A stretch of DNA of 64,000 nt. It comes from an uncultured Prevotella sp. GTDB taxonomy: Bacteria; Bacteroidota; Bacteroidia; Bacteroidales; Bacteroidaceae. Of the stretch, positions 26,270-36,696 are shown piece after piece. The notes under the pieces were generated by a model. The model saw only the letters and a list, made by a program, of their open reading frames with translations. It did not search any database and was not told where the DNA came from. Within the stretch, counting starts at the first letter, position 1, and every line of letters begins with the position of its first letter. Made by a program: the position numbers and the translations under genes. The DNA lies in assembly GCA_937922435.1 (NCBI GenBank), contig CAKZVT010000003.1, forward strand, positions 1 to 64,000, given 5' to 3'.

Positions 26270-29224
26270 TTAAAAGTCGATGCCGACGGCGAGCGAGTAT
26301 GTGCGCGGACGCGGATAGAACGAGCTGTCGCATCCGTTTGGCACTTCGGGGTCGACGCCGCTGTAGCCGGTTATGGTAAAGACGTTCTGCACCGTCGCGC
26401 TGACGTACAGGTTGCTGCACCATGAGGCCACCTTGCCGAACGTGTAGCGCAGCGAGATGTTGTCCATCTTGAGGAACGAGGCGTTCTCGAGGTAGTAGTC
26501 GGACAGGCGCTGCCTGTGCTGGAAGCCGGTCTCAAGGTAGCTTCTGTTAAGGTTGTTTATCTGGTAAGTGTTGTAGCTGATGGTCTCGAACGCGCCCATG
26601 TTCATCGCGTTTCCGTTATATACGTAGTTGCCGATGTTTGCGCGCAGACTGAAGCCCAGCGTCCATTTCTTCCATTGCAGGTTCGTGCTGAAGCCGAGTA
26701 TCCAGTCGGGGTTGGGCGACTTGCAGCGGTAGCGGTCGTTGTTGTCGATGACGCCGTCGCCGTTGATGTCGGCGTACAGGCCCTCGATGGGCTTGCCGGC
26801 CTCGTCGTAAAGCTGGTGGTAGAGGTAGAACATGTTAGGTTCGTACCCTTCGGAAAGCACTTGGATGGAGTAATTGTCGAAGGTGGGGCCTGTCAGCGTG
26901 TTGACGGTGGCCGAGCCGGGGGCGAGCGACAGGTTCTTGACCTTCATTTTCTGCCATGTGGCGTTGAAGCTCATGTCCCATGTGAAGTCCTTTGTGGCGA
27001 TGGGGGTTGCGTTGAGGCTGATTTCCACGCCCCGGCTGTCAACGTTGCCTACGTTGGTCATCATGCGCGAGTTGAAGTTTGCGCCTGCCGGCACGGGCAC
27101 TTCCGCAATCAGGTCTTTCGTCTTGCGCGTGTAGAAGTCGAAGCTGCCGCTGAGGCGGTTGCCAAGGACGGCGAAGTCGAAGCCGTAGTTCCATGACGTT
27201 GTCGTCTCCCACTTCAGGTTGCTGATGTATCCCTGCGGACGCAGCATGGGGATGTACCTGTCGCCCATCTGGTAGTATGCGCCGGGGTTGCTCGTGTTGT
27301 AAACCGGCATGTAGCCGTAGTTGTTGTTGATGTCCTGCTGGCCGGTGACACCGTAGCTTACGCGCAGCTTCAGGTTGTCGAGCCACTTCACGTCCTTCAT
27401 GAAGCTCTCTTCGTTGACCCTCCAGCCAATGCCTGCCGAGGGGAAGTAGCCCCAGCGGTCGTCGGGCGAGAACCTCGATGTGCCGTCGGCACGCATCGTT
27501 GCCGTGAGCAGGTAACGGTTGTCGAAGGAGTAGTTAAGGCGGCCGTACCATGAAATGAGCACGTGGCGCTGGTCAGTGGGGGCTACTTCGCGCTGCACTT
27601 CGCCGAACACGTTGTACTCGTTGTAGCCTACGGTCTTGTTCGTCCATGCCTGGTAGTCGTAACCGGCGGTGACGTCGAAGTTGCTCTTTATGCTCTCCAC
27701 TTCCTTATTATAATTAAGGTAGCCGGTGAAAAGGCGGTTGGTGTTGGTCTGCGGGCCGTACTTGTTGTTGGAGCCGCCTACGAGATAGTTCATTCCCACG
27801 CCGTCAGGGCAGTAATAGATGCCGTAACCCTCGGCGTAGTCGAGGCCGAGCGACACATGCGCCTTCAGTTCGGGCAGGAAGTGGAACTTGTAGTCGATGT
27901 CGAAGTTGCCGATTACGCGCTTCACCTCTCCCGTGTGGTCTACGTAGTCGAGCAGGCCGACGGGGTTGAGCGTGGCTTCGGGCACTCCGTTGGGGCTGAT
28001 TGACTCGTACCATCCGCCGAAAGCGCCTGTCTCGGAACGCACGGGCACCGTGGGGTTGAACGAAGCCGCGTTGTAGATGGCGCCGGTATCGGCGAAGCGT
28101 GTCTCGCTGATGGAGCCTTTGGCGTTGAGTGTGAGCTTGAGGTGGTCGTCGAAGAACGACGGGTTGAGCACTATGCTGCCGGTGTAGCGTTCGAGCTTGT
28201 CAGAGCGGAGGATTCCGGCTTGGTTGAGGTAGCCGAACGATACGCGGAAAGGCAGGAATCCGGCTTTGCCCGACACGCTGATGTTGTTGTCCGTGGCGAA
28301 GGCCGTGTGGAAAATCTCGTCGGTCCAGTCGGTGCTGGTGTTGCCGAGGAGCGCTTTCTGTATGTCGTTGCCTTGCTCGTTGATGACGGAGCGGAATTCG
28401 TCGGCGCTAAGCACGTCGGACGTTTTCGTCTTCGTAGAGAACGAGTTGTTTGTCGTGAAGCTGATTTTCAGCTTGCCGCTGCTGCCTTTCTTTGTCGTGA
28501 TGAGCAGCACTCCGTTTGATGCGCGCGAACCGTAGATGGCCGTGGACGACGCATCCTTCAGCACTGTCATGCTCTCGATGTCGGCCGGGTTAATCATGCT
28601 CATGAAGTTGCCGCTGCCGTTGATGCTGCCGTTTTCAAGGGGTACGCCGTCAACGACTATAAGCGGGTCGTTGGACGCGTTCAGCGAAGCGCCGCCGCGG
28701 ATGCGGATTGTGTTGCCGGCCGACGGTGAACCGCCCGAACTCATGATTTGCACGCCTGACACTTTGCCGTTGATGAGCTGTTCGACGGAGTTGATTGTTC
28801 CGCCGTTGAAGTCGTCGGACTTTACCGTGCTGACAGAACCTGTCAGGTCGCTCTTGCGTGTCACGCCGTAACCTACGACCACCACTTCGTCAAGGCTCTT
28901 GCTGTCAGACTGCAGCTTTACATTGACAATGTCCGAGGTTATGTCTACCGTCTGCGTGGCATACCCTACGTAAGAAACGGTAAGCTGTTTCACTTCGGAA
29001 GAAATCTTAAGCGAGAAGTTGCCGTCAAAGTCGGTAACCGTGGCGGTGGAAGCTCCAACCGCCCTTACGGTAGCTCCTATGACGGTCTCTCCCGTCTCGT
29101 CCGTGACGGTGCCCGTAACCGTCCTTTGCGTCTGAGCATACACCGGTGCGGGCAAGAACATGAAGGCAAGCAACAGGCATGCAAGCCATGTCCTTACATC
29201 GGAAGCTCCATTAACATTAACCAT
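26270..29224 (-). CDS. SusC/RagA family TonB-dependent outer-membrane transporter
   Basis: A 984-residue outer-membrane transporter that imports oligosaccharides using TonB energy. After a signal peptide ending near VYAQ, a carboxypeptidase-regulatory-like domain (TVTGTVTDETGETVIGATV..FDGNFSL, about residues 34-110) is followed by a TonB-box-like LDEVVVVGYG. The plug domain contains the SusC signature IRIRGGASLNASNDPLIVVDG and DASSTAIYGSRASNGVLLITTKKG. A 22-strand barrel follows, ending in a C-terminal Phe (YSLAVGIDF). No extra STN domain is seen, consistent with control by an HTCS. It is first in the operon, with its own promoter at 29282. Confidence 0.96.
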   Translation of the reverse strand: MVNVNGASDVRTWLACLLLAFMFLPAPVYAQTQRTVTGTVTDETGETVIGATVRAVGASTATVTDFDGNFSLKISSEVKQLTVSYVGYATQTVDITSDIVNVKLQSDSKSLDEVVVVGYGVTRKSDLTGSVSTVKSDDFNGGTINSVEQLINGKVSGVQIMSSGGSPSAGNTIRIRGGASLNASNDPLIVVDGVPLENGSINGSGNFMSMINPADIESMTVLKDASSTAIYGSRASNGVLLITTKKGSSGKLKISFTTNNSFSTKTKTSDVLSADEFRSVINEQGNDIQKALLGNTSTDWTDEIFHTAFATDNNISVSGKAGFLPFRVSFGYLNQAGILRSDKLERYTGSIVLNPSFFDDHLKLTLNAKGSISETRFADTGAIYNAASFNPTVPVRSETGAFGGWYESISPNGVPEATLNPVGLLDYVDHTGEVKRVIGNFDIDYKFHFLPELKAHVSLGLDYAEGYGIYYCPDGVGMNYLVGGSNNKYGPQTNTNRLFTGYLNYNKEVESIKSNFDVTAGYDYQAWTNKTVGYNEYNVFGEVQREVAPTDQRHVLISWYGRLNYSFDNRYLLTATMRADGTSRFSPDDRWGYFPSAGIGWRVNEESFMKDVKWLDNLKLRVSYGVTGQQDINNNYGYMPVYNTSNPGAYYQMGDRYIPMLRPQGYISNLKWETTTSWNYGFDFAVLGNRLSGSFDFYTRKTKDLIAEVPVPAGANFNSRMMTNVGNVDSRGVEISLNATPIATKDFTWDMSFNATWQKMKVKNLSLAPGSATVNTLTGPTFDNYSIQVLSEGYEPNMFYLYHQLYDEAGKPIEGLYADINGDGVIDNNDRYRCKSPNPDWILGFSTNLQWKKWTLGFSLRANIGNYVYNGNAMNMGAFETISYNTYQINNLNRSYLETGFQHRQRLSDYYLENASFLKMDNISLRYTFGKVASWCSNLYVSATVQNVFTITGYSGVDPEVPNGCDSSFYPRPRTYSLAVGIDF

Positions 29225-29281
29225 AAATTACATGATATTAAATTAGAATACATCAAAAAATCCGGTACAAGTTTTCGGACG

Positions 29282-29289
29282 CAAAGATA
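29282..29289 (-). promoter_or_regulatory. Putative -7 element of the susC operon
   Basis: The minus strand reads TATCTTTG, matching TAnnTTTG, 58 bases upstream of susC. A CAA (TTG on the minus strand) lies 17 bases further upstream. The 165-base gap to the HTCS gene should also hold the HTCS binding site, but I cannot point to a clear direct repeat. Confidence 0.55.
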
Positions 29290-29389
29290 TGATGTTTAAG
29301 AAAAAACAAGGGTTTATAATCGGACAAAAGATGCAACATTCCGGACATGATGCCTGGAAAAACGTGATATTTTGCTTATTTGTCCGAAA

Positions 29390-32300
29390 TCAGACGGCCG
29401 GATGGTCGTCTGTCTCGTATTGGCTGGGCTTCACGCCGAACTTTTCCTGAAAACATTTGGCGAAATACGACGGGGTCTTGAACCCTACCATGTAGCACAC
29501 TTCGGACACGGTAAACCGTTTCTGGGCGAGCAGCATGGCGGCCTTTTGCAGCCTCACGCTGCGTATGTAGTCAAGCGGGGCCACGTTCATGTATTTCTTG
29601 ATGAGGCGGTAGAGCTGCTTGTTGGGTATGCCGCATTTCTCGCATACGAGGTTGACGTTCAGGTCGGGGTCGGATATGTTGTCTTCAATGGCTTTTGATA
29701 TCTTTGCCAGCAGCTTTTCGCTCACCGATTCGGCCTCGATGGGCTTCGCCTCGGTGATGGCTTCTATGCGGATGGCTTCCTGCATCTTGGCCCGCATCTG
29801 CAGCAGGTGCCTGATGCGTCCGAGCAATACTGAAGGTTCTAACGGCTTGGGCATGAATATGTCTACGCCCAGCTGCACGCTCTCTTTTTCGGTCTCGTTG
29901 TTGGCGTTGGCCGTAAGCATGATTATTGGGATGTTGGCCAGGCGGGCGTTCTGCTTCAGGTGGCGTATCATCTCCGTGCCGTTCATCACGGGCATGAGTT
30001 CGTCGGATATGATGATGTCCGGTATGAACGAAGCCGCGATTGACAGGCCGGTGCGCCCGTTCTCGGCCGACAGGCACGTGTATTCGTCCTTAAGCAAGTC
30101 GTGTATGAATTCGGAGATTTGCCTGTTGTCTTCGACGATGAGCACCTTCGGCTTCTTGTGGTCCGCGCAGTCTTTGTCAGCGGCGGCGTGCTCTTCCGCG
30201 CTTTTTTCAGTCAGCGGTATCGTGATGACGAACGATGTGCCTTGCCCCTTCTCGCTGTAAAGCTCGATTTTGCCATTCATCAGCTCGATGTATTTCTTTA
30301 CTAGATACAGGCCGATGCCTGTGCCCTCGCGCATCTTTGACGTGGAAGGCGCGCGGAACATGCGTTGGAACACGAGCGGCTTGTCAGCCTCGGTGATGCC
30401 GAGCCCGTCGTCTGCCACTACGATGTTGACGTTGCCGCCGTCGAGGTTGATGCCGCACGATATCGTCGCGTCGTCCTCCGAATATTTGCAGGCGTTCGAG
30501 AGCAGGTTGGTGATGACCGACTCGAACTTCACCGCGTCGGCCTCGATTACGAGTTGCGGCACGGACGAGTAGAACACGAATTTCTTTTGCGGACAGCTTT
30601 CCTTGAACGAGTGGAATATGTTTTTGCAGAAGTCCACCACATTGAACGTCGAGAGTATCAGCACGTTCTCGCCGTCCTTCTCCAGGCTGTTGATTTCAAG
30701 CGTGCGGTGAATCATGTTGTTCAGCTTGAAGGCGTTTTCATATATTGTCTCAAGCCCTTTCAGTATTGTCTCGTCCTTGGCCTTCTCTTTCAGCACGCTC
30801 GCCGGTCCTATTATCATCGAGAGCGGCGTCTTGAGGTCGTGCGCTATGTTGGAAAGGAAGGTGAGCTTGCGTTCGACGCTCTCAAGGGCCTTGCGGCTCT
30901 CTTCTTCCCTGAGAATCCTTGCATTGCGCCTGTGCATGTATATGACGATGCATGCCATGGCGGCCGCAATCGCCATGAAGTACAGGCAGAACGCCCACCA
31001 TGACAGCGGCCAGGGCGGCTGCACGTGAAGCCGCAGCGCGGACACAGGCTCCAATGTCCCTACCGGCTTCAGCAATATGAAGTAGTCGCCGGTTTTCAGC
31101 TCGGGCAACGAGATGGTGTTGAAGTCTTCGGGCATTATTATCCATCTGCCGACGGTGTCCGTGCGTTCCTTTGCCAACTTGTAGCAATACCTTTGCGACG
31201 CTCCGGGCGAATAGTCGAGGTTGCTCACAATGAGGGTCAGGCTGCCGTGGTAGGGTATGGTGAGCCCGTCGCTTCCGGGGAGCAGCCTGCCCAGGTCGAA
31301 CGTGCCGCCGCCGACATCGGCCAGGAGCATCTTTATGGAGGCTCTGTCGGCCTCGGCGTTCAGCAGCCGGGGCGTTACTTCGGTAATCTCGTCGTTGCCT
31401 CCAAGATACACTTTGCCTGCGGCGTTGTCGGCGTATATTGACTTGTATTGCTTCTGCGGTATCGGCAGGAGGCTCACCTTCAGCGTCTTGCCGTCTATGC
31501 TCCACATGTTTGAGACGGTCGACACCCATACTCCGCCGCCAACTTTCTCTATCGCCAACGCGCTTTCGTCGCCGTCGGTCTTCGGATACCTGACGATGTG
31601 CCACCACCGGTTTTTGTCGAACACGGCGGTTCCGCCCTTGAAGGCGCACCACAGCCGGCCATGCCTGTCCAGGGTGATGAGGTTTGGCTGGTTGCCGGCC
31701 ATGCGCGCCATGTCGTGCGCCACCACCCGGCCGTCGGGTCTCACCTCGGTCAGCATGCCGTCGTTGAAGCACAGTATCCAGATGTTTCCGCAAGGGTCTT
31801 TTATTACCTTGTTGATGAGGTTGTTGTTCAGGCGCAGCCTGCTTTTTCTGAAAAACGGCGCGCCGGTGTTGGTCGACTGGTCTGCCACGACGGTGCCTCC
31901 GTGTGTGCCGAACTTCGACTTGGACACGTAATGCAGCCCTCCCAGATAGCTTCCTATGATGAAATGGCCGTTGTCCTCTTCAAGGGCGTACACCCAGTTT
32001 GAGGCGTGTTTGCCGGCCTTGTCAACGACGCGGAACACGTCGAAGCTGCCCGTGCCGTAATTGTAACGGTTCAGTCCGCCGTCCGTACAGAACCATACGT
32101 TCCCGTCCGAATCCTCCTTGACTCCCCTTATGTGGTTGTGTGACAAGGCGTTCGGCTTGTCCGAGGCGCGATACCATTCGGCCTGTCCGTCGCCAGCGAG
32201 CTTTATTATGCCGTTCGTGCCGTTTATCCAGAATGTTCCCCGGCTGTCCTTGTATATCGAGTGAATGTCGTTGCCGTCGCCCGTCCCGGTCAGGGAGCTT

Positions 32301-33316
32301 AGCTTGATTGTGCGTATGGCGTTTGAGTTCGAGGCTAGCGAGAACCCCACTTCGTGCCCCGCCCAGACGTTGCCGGCGCGGTCGGAATAGATACACCATA
32401 TCTCGTTGTTCGAGAGCGACTGCATCTCGCGTGTGTCGTGGCGGTATCGCTTTACGGTGTTGCCGTGAATGTCAAACACGCCGTTGTCCGTGCCGACAAA
32501 CAGATGCCCGTCGGCCGACTGCGCCATGCTCTTGATGTTGCTTCCGCTTACCTGCGCCACGGCCTCGCAGGCGCCTGTCAATGGCGTGTAGCGGTACAGG
32601 TTGCCCTCTGTGCCGATGTAGATGTGCTGCTGGTCGGACGTTTCGAGCAGGCAGTTTACAAACAGGTTGTCGGCCGCCTTCGCCAGCCCGGTAAGGTTCA
32701 CCTTGTCGAACGCCTTGTCCTGCGGATTCCACCTTGCCAGGCCGTCATACGTCCCGGCGTACAGTATGCCGCGGCTGTCTCTCAGCATGGCGTAGACCGA
32801 TTTGTGTGGCAGCCCTTTGGAGACGTTTTCCACTTTATGTGTCTTCAAGTCGTATGTGTACATGCCGTATATGCTGCCCATCCAGAGCTTGCCGCCCACA
32901 GGCAGCATGCATCTTATTTCCTTCAGCTTATGCTCTTGAGCCAGGCGTTCAAGGCTGCTGGTACGGAAAGAGAACGACATCAGTCCGCTGTTTGTGCCCA
33001 GCAGCAGTGTTCCGCCGTTCTCTACGATTGAATATACCGGAGGCATTGACATCTCGGCCAGGGCCACCGCGTGCGTCGTCACGCCGTCGTAAAAGAACAG
33101 GCCGTTGTTAGTTCCCAGCCATACTATCCCACGGCTGTCCTTGAAGATGCAGTATACGGACATCCGCTTGTCGAGCACCGACACGTTCTTCCACGCCAGT
33201 CCGGGCTCGCCGAGCAGCGTGGAGGCCGCACAGACGCTTCCTGCAAGCGCCAAAGCCGCAAGCAGCACCGTCTTTATGAAAAGTGAATATATGTGTTCTT
33301 TTATTGTTGTGGGCAT
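29390..33316 (-). CDS. Hybrid two-component system protein (HTCS): propeller sensor, kinase, receiver, AraC output
   Basis: A 1308-residue single-protein signalling system spanning the inner membrane. A signal peptide is followed by two seven-bladed-type Reg_prop beta-propellers (repeats like IFKDSRGIVWLGTNNG and LLETSDQQHIYIGTEG), a Y_Y_Y-like domain (about 690-765) and a membrane segment (WWAFCLYFMAIAAAMACIVI, about 778-800). Then come HisKA with His about 826 in FLSNIAHDLKTPLSMI, an ATPase domain (VADDGLGITEADKP, GTGIGLYLVKKY), a receiver with Asp about 1105 in IIISDELMPVMNG, and AraC helix-turn-helix motifs at the end (SEVCYMVGFKTPSYFAKCFQEKFG). It should sense an oligosaccharide and switch on the adjacent susC operon. 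Confidence 0.96.
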   Translation of the reverse strand: MPTTIKEHIYSLFIKTVLLAALALAGSVCAASTLLGEPGLAWKNVSVLDKRMSVYCIFKDSRGIVWLGTNNGLFFYDGVTTHAVALAEMSMPPVYSIVENGGTLLLGTNSGLMSFSFRTSSLERLAQEHKLKEIRCMLPVGGKLWMGSIYGMYTYDLKTHKVENVSKGLPHKSVYAMLRDSRGILYAGTYDGLARWNPQDKAFDKVNLTGLAKAADNLFVNCLLETSDQQHIYIGTEGNLYRYTPLTGACEAVAQVSGSNIKSMAQSADGHLFVGTDNGVFDIHGNTVKRYRHDTREMQSLSNNEIWCIYSDRAGNVWAGHEVGFSLASNSNAIRTIKLSSLTGTGDGNDIHSIYKDSRGTFWINGTNGIIKLAGDGQAEWYRASDKPNALSHNHIRGVKEDSDGNVWFCTDGGLNRYNYGTGSFDVFRVVDKAGKHASNWVYALEEDNGHFIIGSYLGGLHYVSKSKFGTHGGTVVADQSTNTGAPFFRKSRLRLNNNLINKVIKDPCGNIWILCFNDGMLTEVRPDGRVVAHDMARMAGNQPNLITLDRHGRLWCAFKGGTAVFDKNRWWHIVRYPKTDGDESALAIEKVGGGVWVSTVSNMWSIDGKTLKVSLLPIPQKQYKSIYADNAAGKVYLGGNDEITEVTPRLLNAEADRASIKMLLADVGGGTFDLGRLLPGSDGLTIPYHGSLTLIVSNLDYSPGASQRYCYKLAKERTDTVGRWIIMPEDFNTISLPELKTGDYFILLKPVGTLEPVSALRLHVQPPWPLSWWAFCLYFMAIAAAMACIVIYMHRRNARILREEESRKALESVERKLTFLSNIAHDLKTPLSMIIGPASVLKEKAKDETILKGLETIYENAFKLNNMIHRTLEINSLEKDGENVLILSTFNVVDFCKNIFHSFKESCPQKKFVFYSSVPQLVIEADAVKFESVITNLLSNACKYSEDDATISCGINLDGGNVNIVVADDGLGITEADKPLVFQRMFRAPSTSKMREGTGIGLYLVKKYIELMNGKIELYSEKGQGTSFVITIPLTEKSAEEHAAADKDCADHKKPKVLIVEDNRQISEFIHDLLKDEYTCLSAENGRTGLSIAASFIPDIIISDELMPVMNGTEMIRHLKQNARLANIPIIMLTANANNETEKESVQLGVDIFMPKPLEPSVLLGRIRHLLQMRAKMQEAIRIEAITEAKPIEAESVSEKLLAKISKAIEDNISDPDLNVNLVCEKCGIPNKQLYRLIKKYMNVAPLDYIRSVRLQKAAMLLAQKRFTVSEVCYMVGFKTPSYFAKCFQEKFGVKPSQYETDDHPAV

Positions 33317-33409
33317 GAGCCTGGCATCTGATTTGTTTTACGTTGGCGAGCGGCGTGGCGTAGGTCTTTCCTGCCGTATCCGTATTACGGCGGCTACGGT
33401 CGCCAAATA

Positions 33410-33440
33410 CAAAATTACTGTTTTTTGCCGATACGGCAAA
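33410..33440 (-). promoter_or_regulatory. HTCS promoter with overlapping palindrome
   Basis: On the minus strand TTTG (33437-33440) stands 19 bases before TAATTTTG (33410-33417). The -33 element is inside a palindrome, TTTTGCCG ATA CGGCAAAA (33423-33441). Just upstream, GGAAATG (33443-33449) is mirrored by CATTTCC about 14 bases later. Such symmetry over a -33 element is what an operator looks like, but no regulator is known. Confidence 0.55.
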
Positions 33441-33654
33441 ATGGAAATGCAAAAAATGATAACATTTCCGCATTAGTTTTTACAAACAGAATGCAACCGG
33501 CCAACCGTGACATGAAGGTATCCGACTGCGGTTCAGGCGCAGTTCAGGCGTATGGGCGGCAAGGTTGTCCGGCGCTTGCATCCTGCCGCAAGCAGGTCGG
33601 CCGGCAATATGTTCCGGCGTGGTTTGCAAATCCGCAACAGCCTGGCATTCAATG

Positions 33655-33735
33655 TATTGCAAAATGCCGTGTTTCGCATCGCGAAACACGGCATTTTACG
33701 TTGCAATTCACGGCCTTTGGGGCGGTAAAAGGTTG
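33655..33735. repeat. AAAGGCCG-family block with a 17-bp perfect hairpin
   Basis: AAAATGCCGTGTTTCGC (33661-33677) pairs perfectly with 33681-33697 across a 3-base loop. CACGGCCTTTGGGGC follows. The remainder of the 752-base gap (33317-34068) contains the HTCS promoter, this hairpin and the repeats listed separately; I find no gene. Confidence 0.75.
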
Positions 33736-33822
33736 CAGGCGGGGTTCATCCACAGTTCAGGTGTATGGAATATAAAGCCAATAAGCATATACATCCTACT
33801 GTAATTCAGGCGGAGGGTAATA

Positions 33823-33968
33823 TGTTTCGGCGGATTTGCAATCCGCCGAAATTTACTATAAGGATTTGTAATCCGCTCAAACCGCACATATATAAAATGA
33901 TATATGTTGGTGAGCGGATTGCAAATCCGCACTTAGAAACCGCCGGATTGCAAATCCGGCGGAACAAG
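33823..33968 (+). repeat. Single copy of the GGCGGATTTGCAATCCGCC multi-palindrome unit
   Basis: A third site for the unit seen in tandem pairs at 8500-8820 and 11268-11610. It has the same order of palindromes: CGGCGGATTTGCAATCCGCC, AGGATTTGTAATCCGCTCAA, GCGGATTGCAAATCCGC and CCGGATTGCAAATCCGG. The spacer between the second and third palindromes differs (ATATATAAAATGATATATG). Confidence 0.8.
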
Positions 33969-34026
33969 TATGCTTACACCTGAACTGCGGATGAACCACG
34001 GGCTGCTTTTTGTCTGTTGCCCTCCT

Positions 34027-34071
34027 ATTTTTACCTTTTTACCGTTTTACTTTTTTACCTTTCCTCTTTTA
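34027..34071. repeat. Short-word repeat, TTTTACC family
   Basis: TTTTTACCTTTTTACCGTTTTACTTTTTTACC abuts the GH95 stop codon. On the minus strand it is a GGTAAAA array; the same array occurs at 58671-58725. Confidence 0.6.
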
Positions 34072-36507
34072 CATCCTCGTCAGCTTGTACGTCTTGCCCG
34101 GCTGGGTGTCGATGTCATACTCGTAGACGGTTTTCAGGATGGGCCATTCGGGGCTTTTCAGCTCGTGCGACACGAGGGGCTGCTTCACCTCCACCGGCGC
34201 GTAGAGCGCGTTGGGGCATGCTCCCTCGGCCTTGCGCAGGCCCTCGCCCTTGAGCGGAACATACGAGCGCACGCGCAGCACGCCGCCTATGCGCGACGTT
34301 ATGGTGGCTTCTTCGACCTGTCCGCTCGTCCATTTCATGCCGACCACGAAGCCTCCGCGCGCCACGAGGCCGCTCACTTGGCCCTCGTTCCACGCCGTGG
34401 GGAGGGCAGGCAACAGGTGTACCGCGCCGTCGTGGCTTTGCAGCAGCATCTCAGCCACGCCTGCGGTGTAGCCGAAGTTGCCGTCAATCTGGAATGGCGG
34501 GTGCGCGTCGAAGAGGTTGGGGTACGTGCGTCCGTCGGGATGCTGGCCCTGCACCTTGTCGCTGGGGAGCAGCTTCAGCATGTTGCATATTATTTTGTAG
34601 GCGTGGTCGCCGTCGAGCATGCGCGCCCAGAAGTTCACCTTCCAGCCTATGCTCCAGCCCGTAGCCTCGTCGCCTCGCTGCAGGAGCGTGTTCCTTGCGG
34701 CCTGGAACAGCGCGGGATTGCTGTATGGCGAGATTTGGTTAGAGGGGTAAAGTCCGTACAGGTGTGACACGTGCCGGTGCTGGTTCTTGGGGTCGTCAAC
34801 GTCTTGCAGCCACTCTTGCAGCTGGTTGTAGCGGCCCACCTGCATGGGCGGCAGGCGGTCGAGCATGGCCTTCAGCTTGCCTTGGTATTCCTCGTCGAGG
34901 CCGAGCGTCTTGGCGGCCAGCAGCGTGCTGTTGAGCGCGTCGAAGGCTATTTGGTTGTCCATGGTGCAGCCTGCGGTAATCATCGTGCCCGTACCCTTGG
35001 GCCCTTGTTCGGGCGACATCGACGGACAGCTGACCATCCAGCCGTACTTGGGGTGCTCGGTGAGGAACGTCAGGAAGAAGTCGGCCGTGCCCTTGAGCAC
35101 CGGGTAGTAGCGGCGGAGGAACGCACGGTCGCCGGTGAACAGGTAGTGCTGCCACAAGTGCTGCGCGAGCCATGCGCCGCCGTTGGGCCATACGTAGCTG
35201 GCGCCGTCCACCGGGCCTGCTATACGCCACAAGTCAGTGTTGTGGTGGGCAGTCCAGCCGTCCGCGCCGTAGTAAGTCTTGGCTGTCTTCGCGCCCGTTA
35301 CGGCAAGGTCTTCAAGCATGCTGAAGAGCGGCTGGTGGGTCTCGGTGAGGTTGGTCACCTCGGCCGGCCAGTAGTTCATCTCGGTGTTGATGTTGATTGT
35401 GTACTTGCTGTCCCAGGGAGCGTCGGGCTTGTCGTTCCATTTTCCTTGCAGCGTGGCTGGCTGTCCGCCGGGCTGCGAGCCGGAGATGAGCAGGTAGCGG
35501 CCATACTGGAACATGAGCGCGGCCAGCGACGGGTCGCCGCCCTGGTTGAAGTCGCGCACGCGCTGGTCGGTCTCCTTCTGCGACTTGTCGGTCTGCGGCA
35601 GGTCGAGGCTTACGCGGCCGAACTGCTCCTGGTACTTCGCCGTGTGCCGCTGGAGGGCGTCCTCGTAGCCGTGCTTCATGGCGGCGGCGAGCAGCTGGCG
35701 CGCACGCTTGAGCGAGTTGGCGCCGGTGTCGTGGTAGTTCACGTAGTTGGTGGCCGCCGCGAGGTAGATGGTGGCCTCGGTGGCGCCGCTCACTGTGAGC
35801 TTGCCGTCGGCGCAGCGCGTCTTTCCGTCGGTCGCCACGCGTGCCAGGCAGTCGGCGTGCAGTGCGGCGGGCACACCTTCGTGGGCGTACCCTTCGGAGC
35901 GCATCGACAGCTCCTTGCCCTTCGCCCCGGCCTTGTATTCGAGCCGGCTGTCCATCCACGCGCTGAACGAGAGCGCCCCGGGCTTGTCGGCCTTGATGTG
36001 TACGATGATGGCTTTGTCGGCCATCGAGGCGAACACCGTGCGCTCGAAGCGCGTGCCGTCGACGGTGTATGCCGTCGTCGCCGTAGCCGTCTTGAGGTCG
36101 AGTTCGCGGCGGTAGTCGGCTGCGCCGTCGTGCCCCTGGAAGTCAAGGCGCAGGTAGCCGGCAGGCAGGAACACCATGCCGTCCTTCTTCGCCATGAACG
36201 TCTTGGACATCAGCTGCTCGGCCTCCTTCTCCCGTCCGGCGAAGATTAGGCGGCACACCTCGGGCAGCGAGGCCAGCGCCTCGGGGTTGTCGTTGTTGTA
36301 AGGCGAGCCGCTCCAGAACGTTTCCTCGTTGAACTGGATGGTCTCCTGGCCCGTTCCGCCGTACACCATCGCGCTCATGCGCGAGTTGCCCACGGGCAGG
36401 GCTTCGGTCCATTCGGCCGCCGGGCGGCCGTACCACAGCTTCAGGTCTTCCGCATGGCAGCACAGCGTGGCCATGAGGAGGATGATTGTCAATAGTCTGT
36501 TTTTCAT
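34069..36507 (-). CDS. GH95 family glycoside hydrolase (alpha-L-fucosidase / alpha-L-galactosidase type)
   Basis: An 812-residue secreted enzyme with signal peptide [20 protein letters not shown]. The N-terminal beta domain contains [21 protein letters not shown] and [15 protein letters not shown]. The (alpha/alpha)6 barrel has [47 protein letters not shown] and the highly conserved [23 protein letters not shown]. These are standard GH95 signatures, and the full length is preserved. Known family members remove alpha-1,2-L-fucose or alpha-L-galactose by inversion; sequence alone does not tell me which applies here. It has its own upstream -7 element and is a stand-alone gene on the same strand as the galactan locus. 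Confidence 0.93.
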   Translation of the reverse strand: MKNRLLTIILLMATLCCHAEDLKLWYGRPAAEWTEALPVGNSRMSAMVYGGTGQETIQFNEETFWSGSPYNNDNPEALASLPEVCRLIFAGREKEAEQLMSKTFMAKKDGMVFLPAGYLRLDFQGHDGAADYRRELDLKTATATTAYTVDGTRFERTVFASMADKAIIVHIKADKPGALSFSAWMDSRLEYKAGAKGKELSMRSEGYAHEGVPAALHADCLARVATDGKTRCADGKLTVSGATEATIYLAAATNYVNYHDTGANSLKRARQLLAAAMKHGYEDALQRHTAKYQEQFGRVSLDLPQTDKSQKETDQRVRDFNQGGDPSLAALMFQYGRYLLISGSQPGGQPATLQGKWNDKPDAPWDSKYTININTEMNYWPAEVTNLTETHQPLFSMLEDLAVTGAKTAKTYYGADGWTAHHNTDLWRIAGPVDGASYVWPNGGAWLAQHLWQHYLFTGDRAFLRRYYPVLKGTADFFLTFLTEHPKYGWMVSCPSMSPEQGPKGTGTMITAGCTMDNQIAFDALNSTLLAAKTLGLDEEYQGKLKAMLDRLPPMQVGRYNQLQEWLQDVDDPKNQHRHVSHLYGLYPSNQISPYSNPALFQAARNTLLQRGDEATGWSIGWKVNFWARMLDGDHAYKIICNMLKLLPSDKVQGQHPDGRTYPNLFDAHPPFQIDGNFGYTAGVAEMLLQSHDGAVHLLPALPTAWNEGQVSGLVARGGFVVGMKWTSGQVEEATITSRIGGVLRVRSYVPLKGEGLRKAEGACPNALYAPVEVKQPLVSHELKSPEWPILKTVYEYDIDTQPGKTYKLTRM

Positions 36508-36595
36508 CTTAAGGCAAATGTTTTTTAGGTTGTTGTATATCGGTAAACAGTGTCTTCACTGCCGTATGGAGGACACAAATCCGCCAACGGTAGTG

Positions 36596-36603
36596 CAAAT
36601 ATA
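36596..36603 (-). promoter_or_regulatory. Putative -7 element for the GH95 gene
   Basis: The minus strand reads TATATTTG, 89 bases upstream of the GH95 start, fitting TAnnTTTG. A -33 element is not obvious. Confidence 0.4.
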
Positions 36604-36696
36604 ATGCATACAGGTGAAAAATGGCGTGAATTTGCGCTTAATTTCCGGCTAAAATCACGATATGTCACATTTTAAGCGCATTTTGTTACATCTGCA

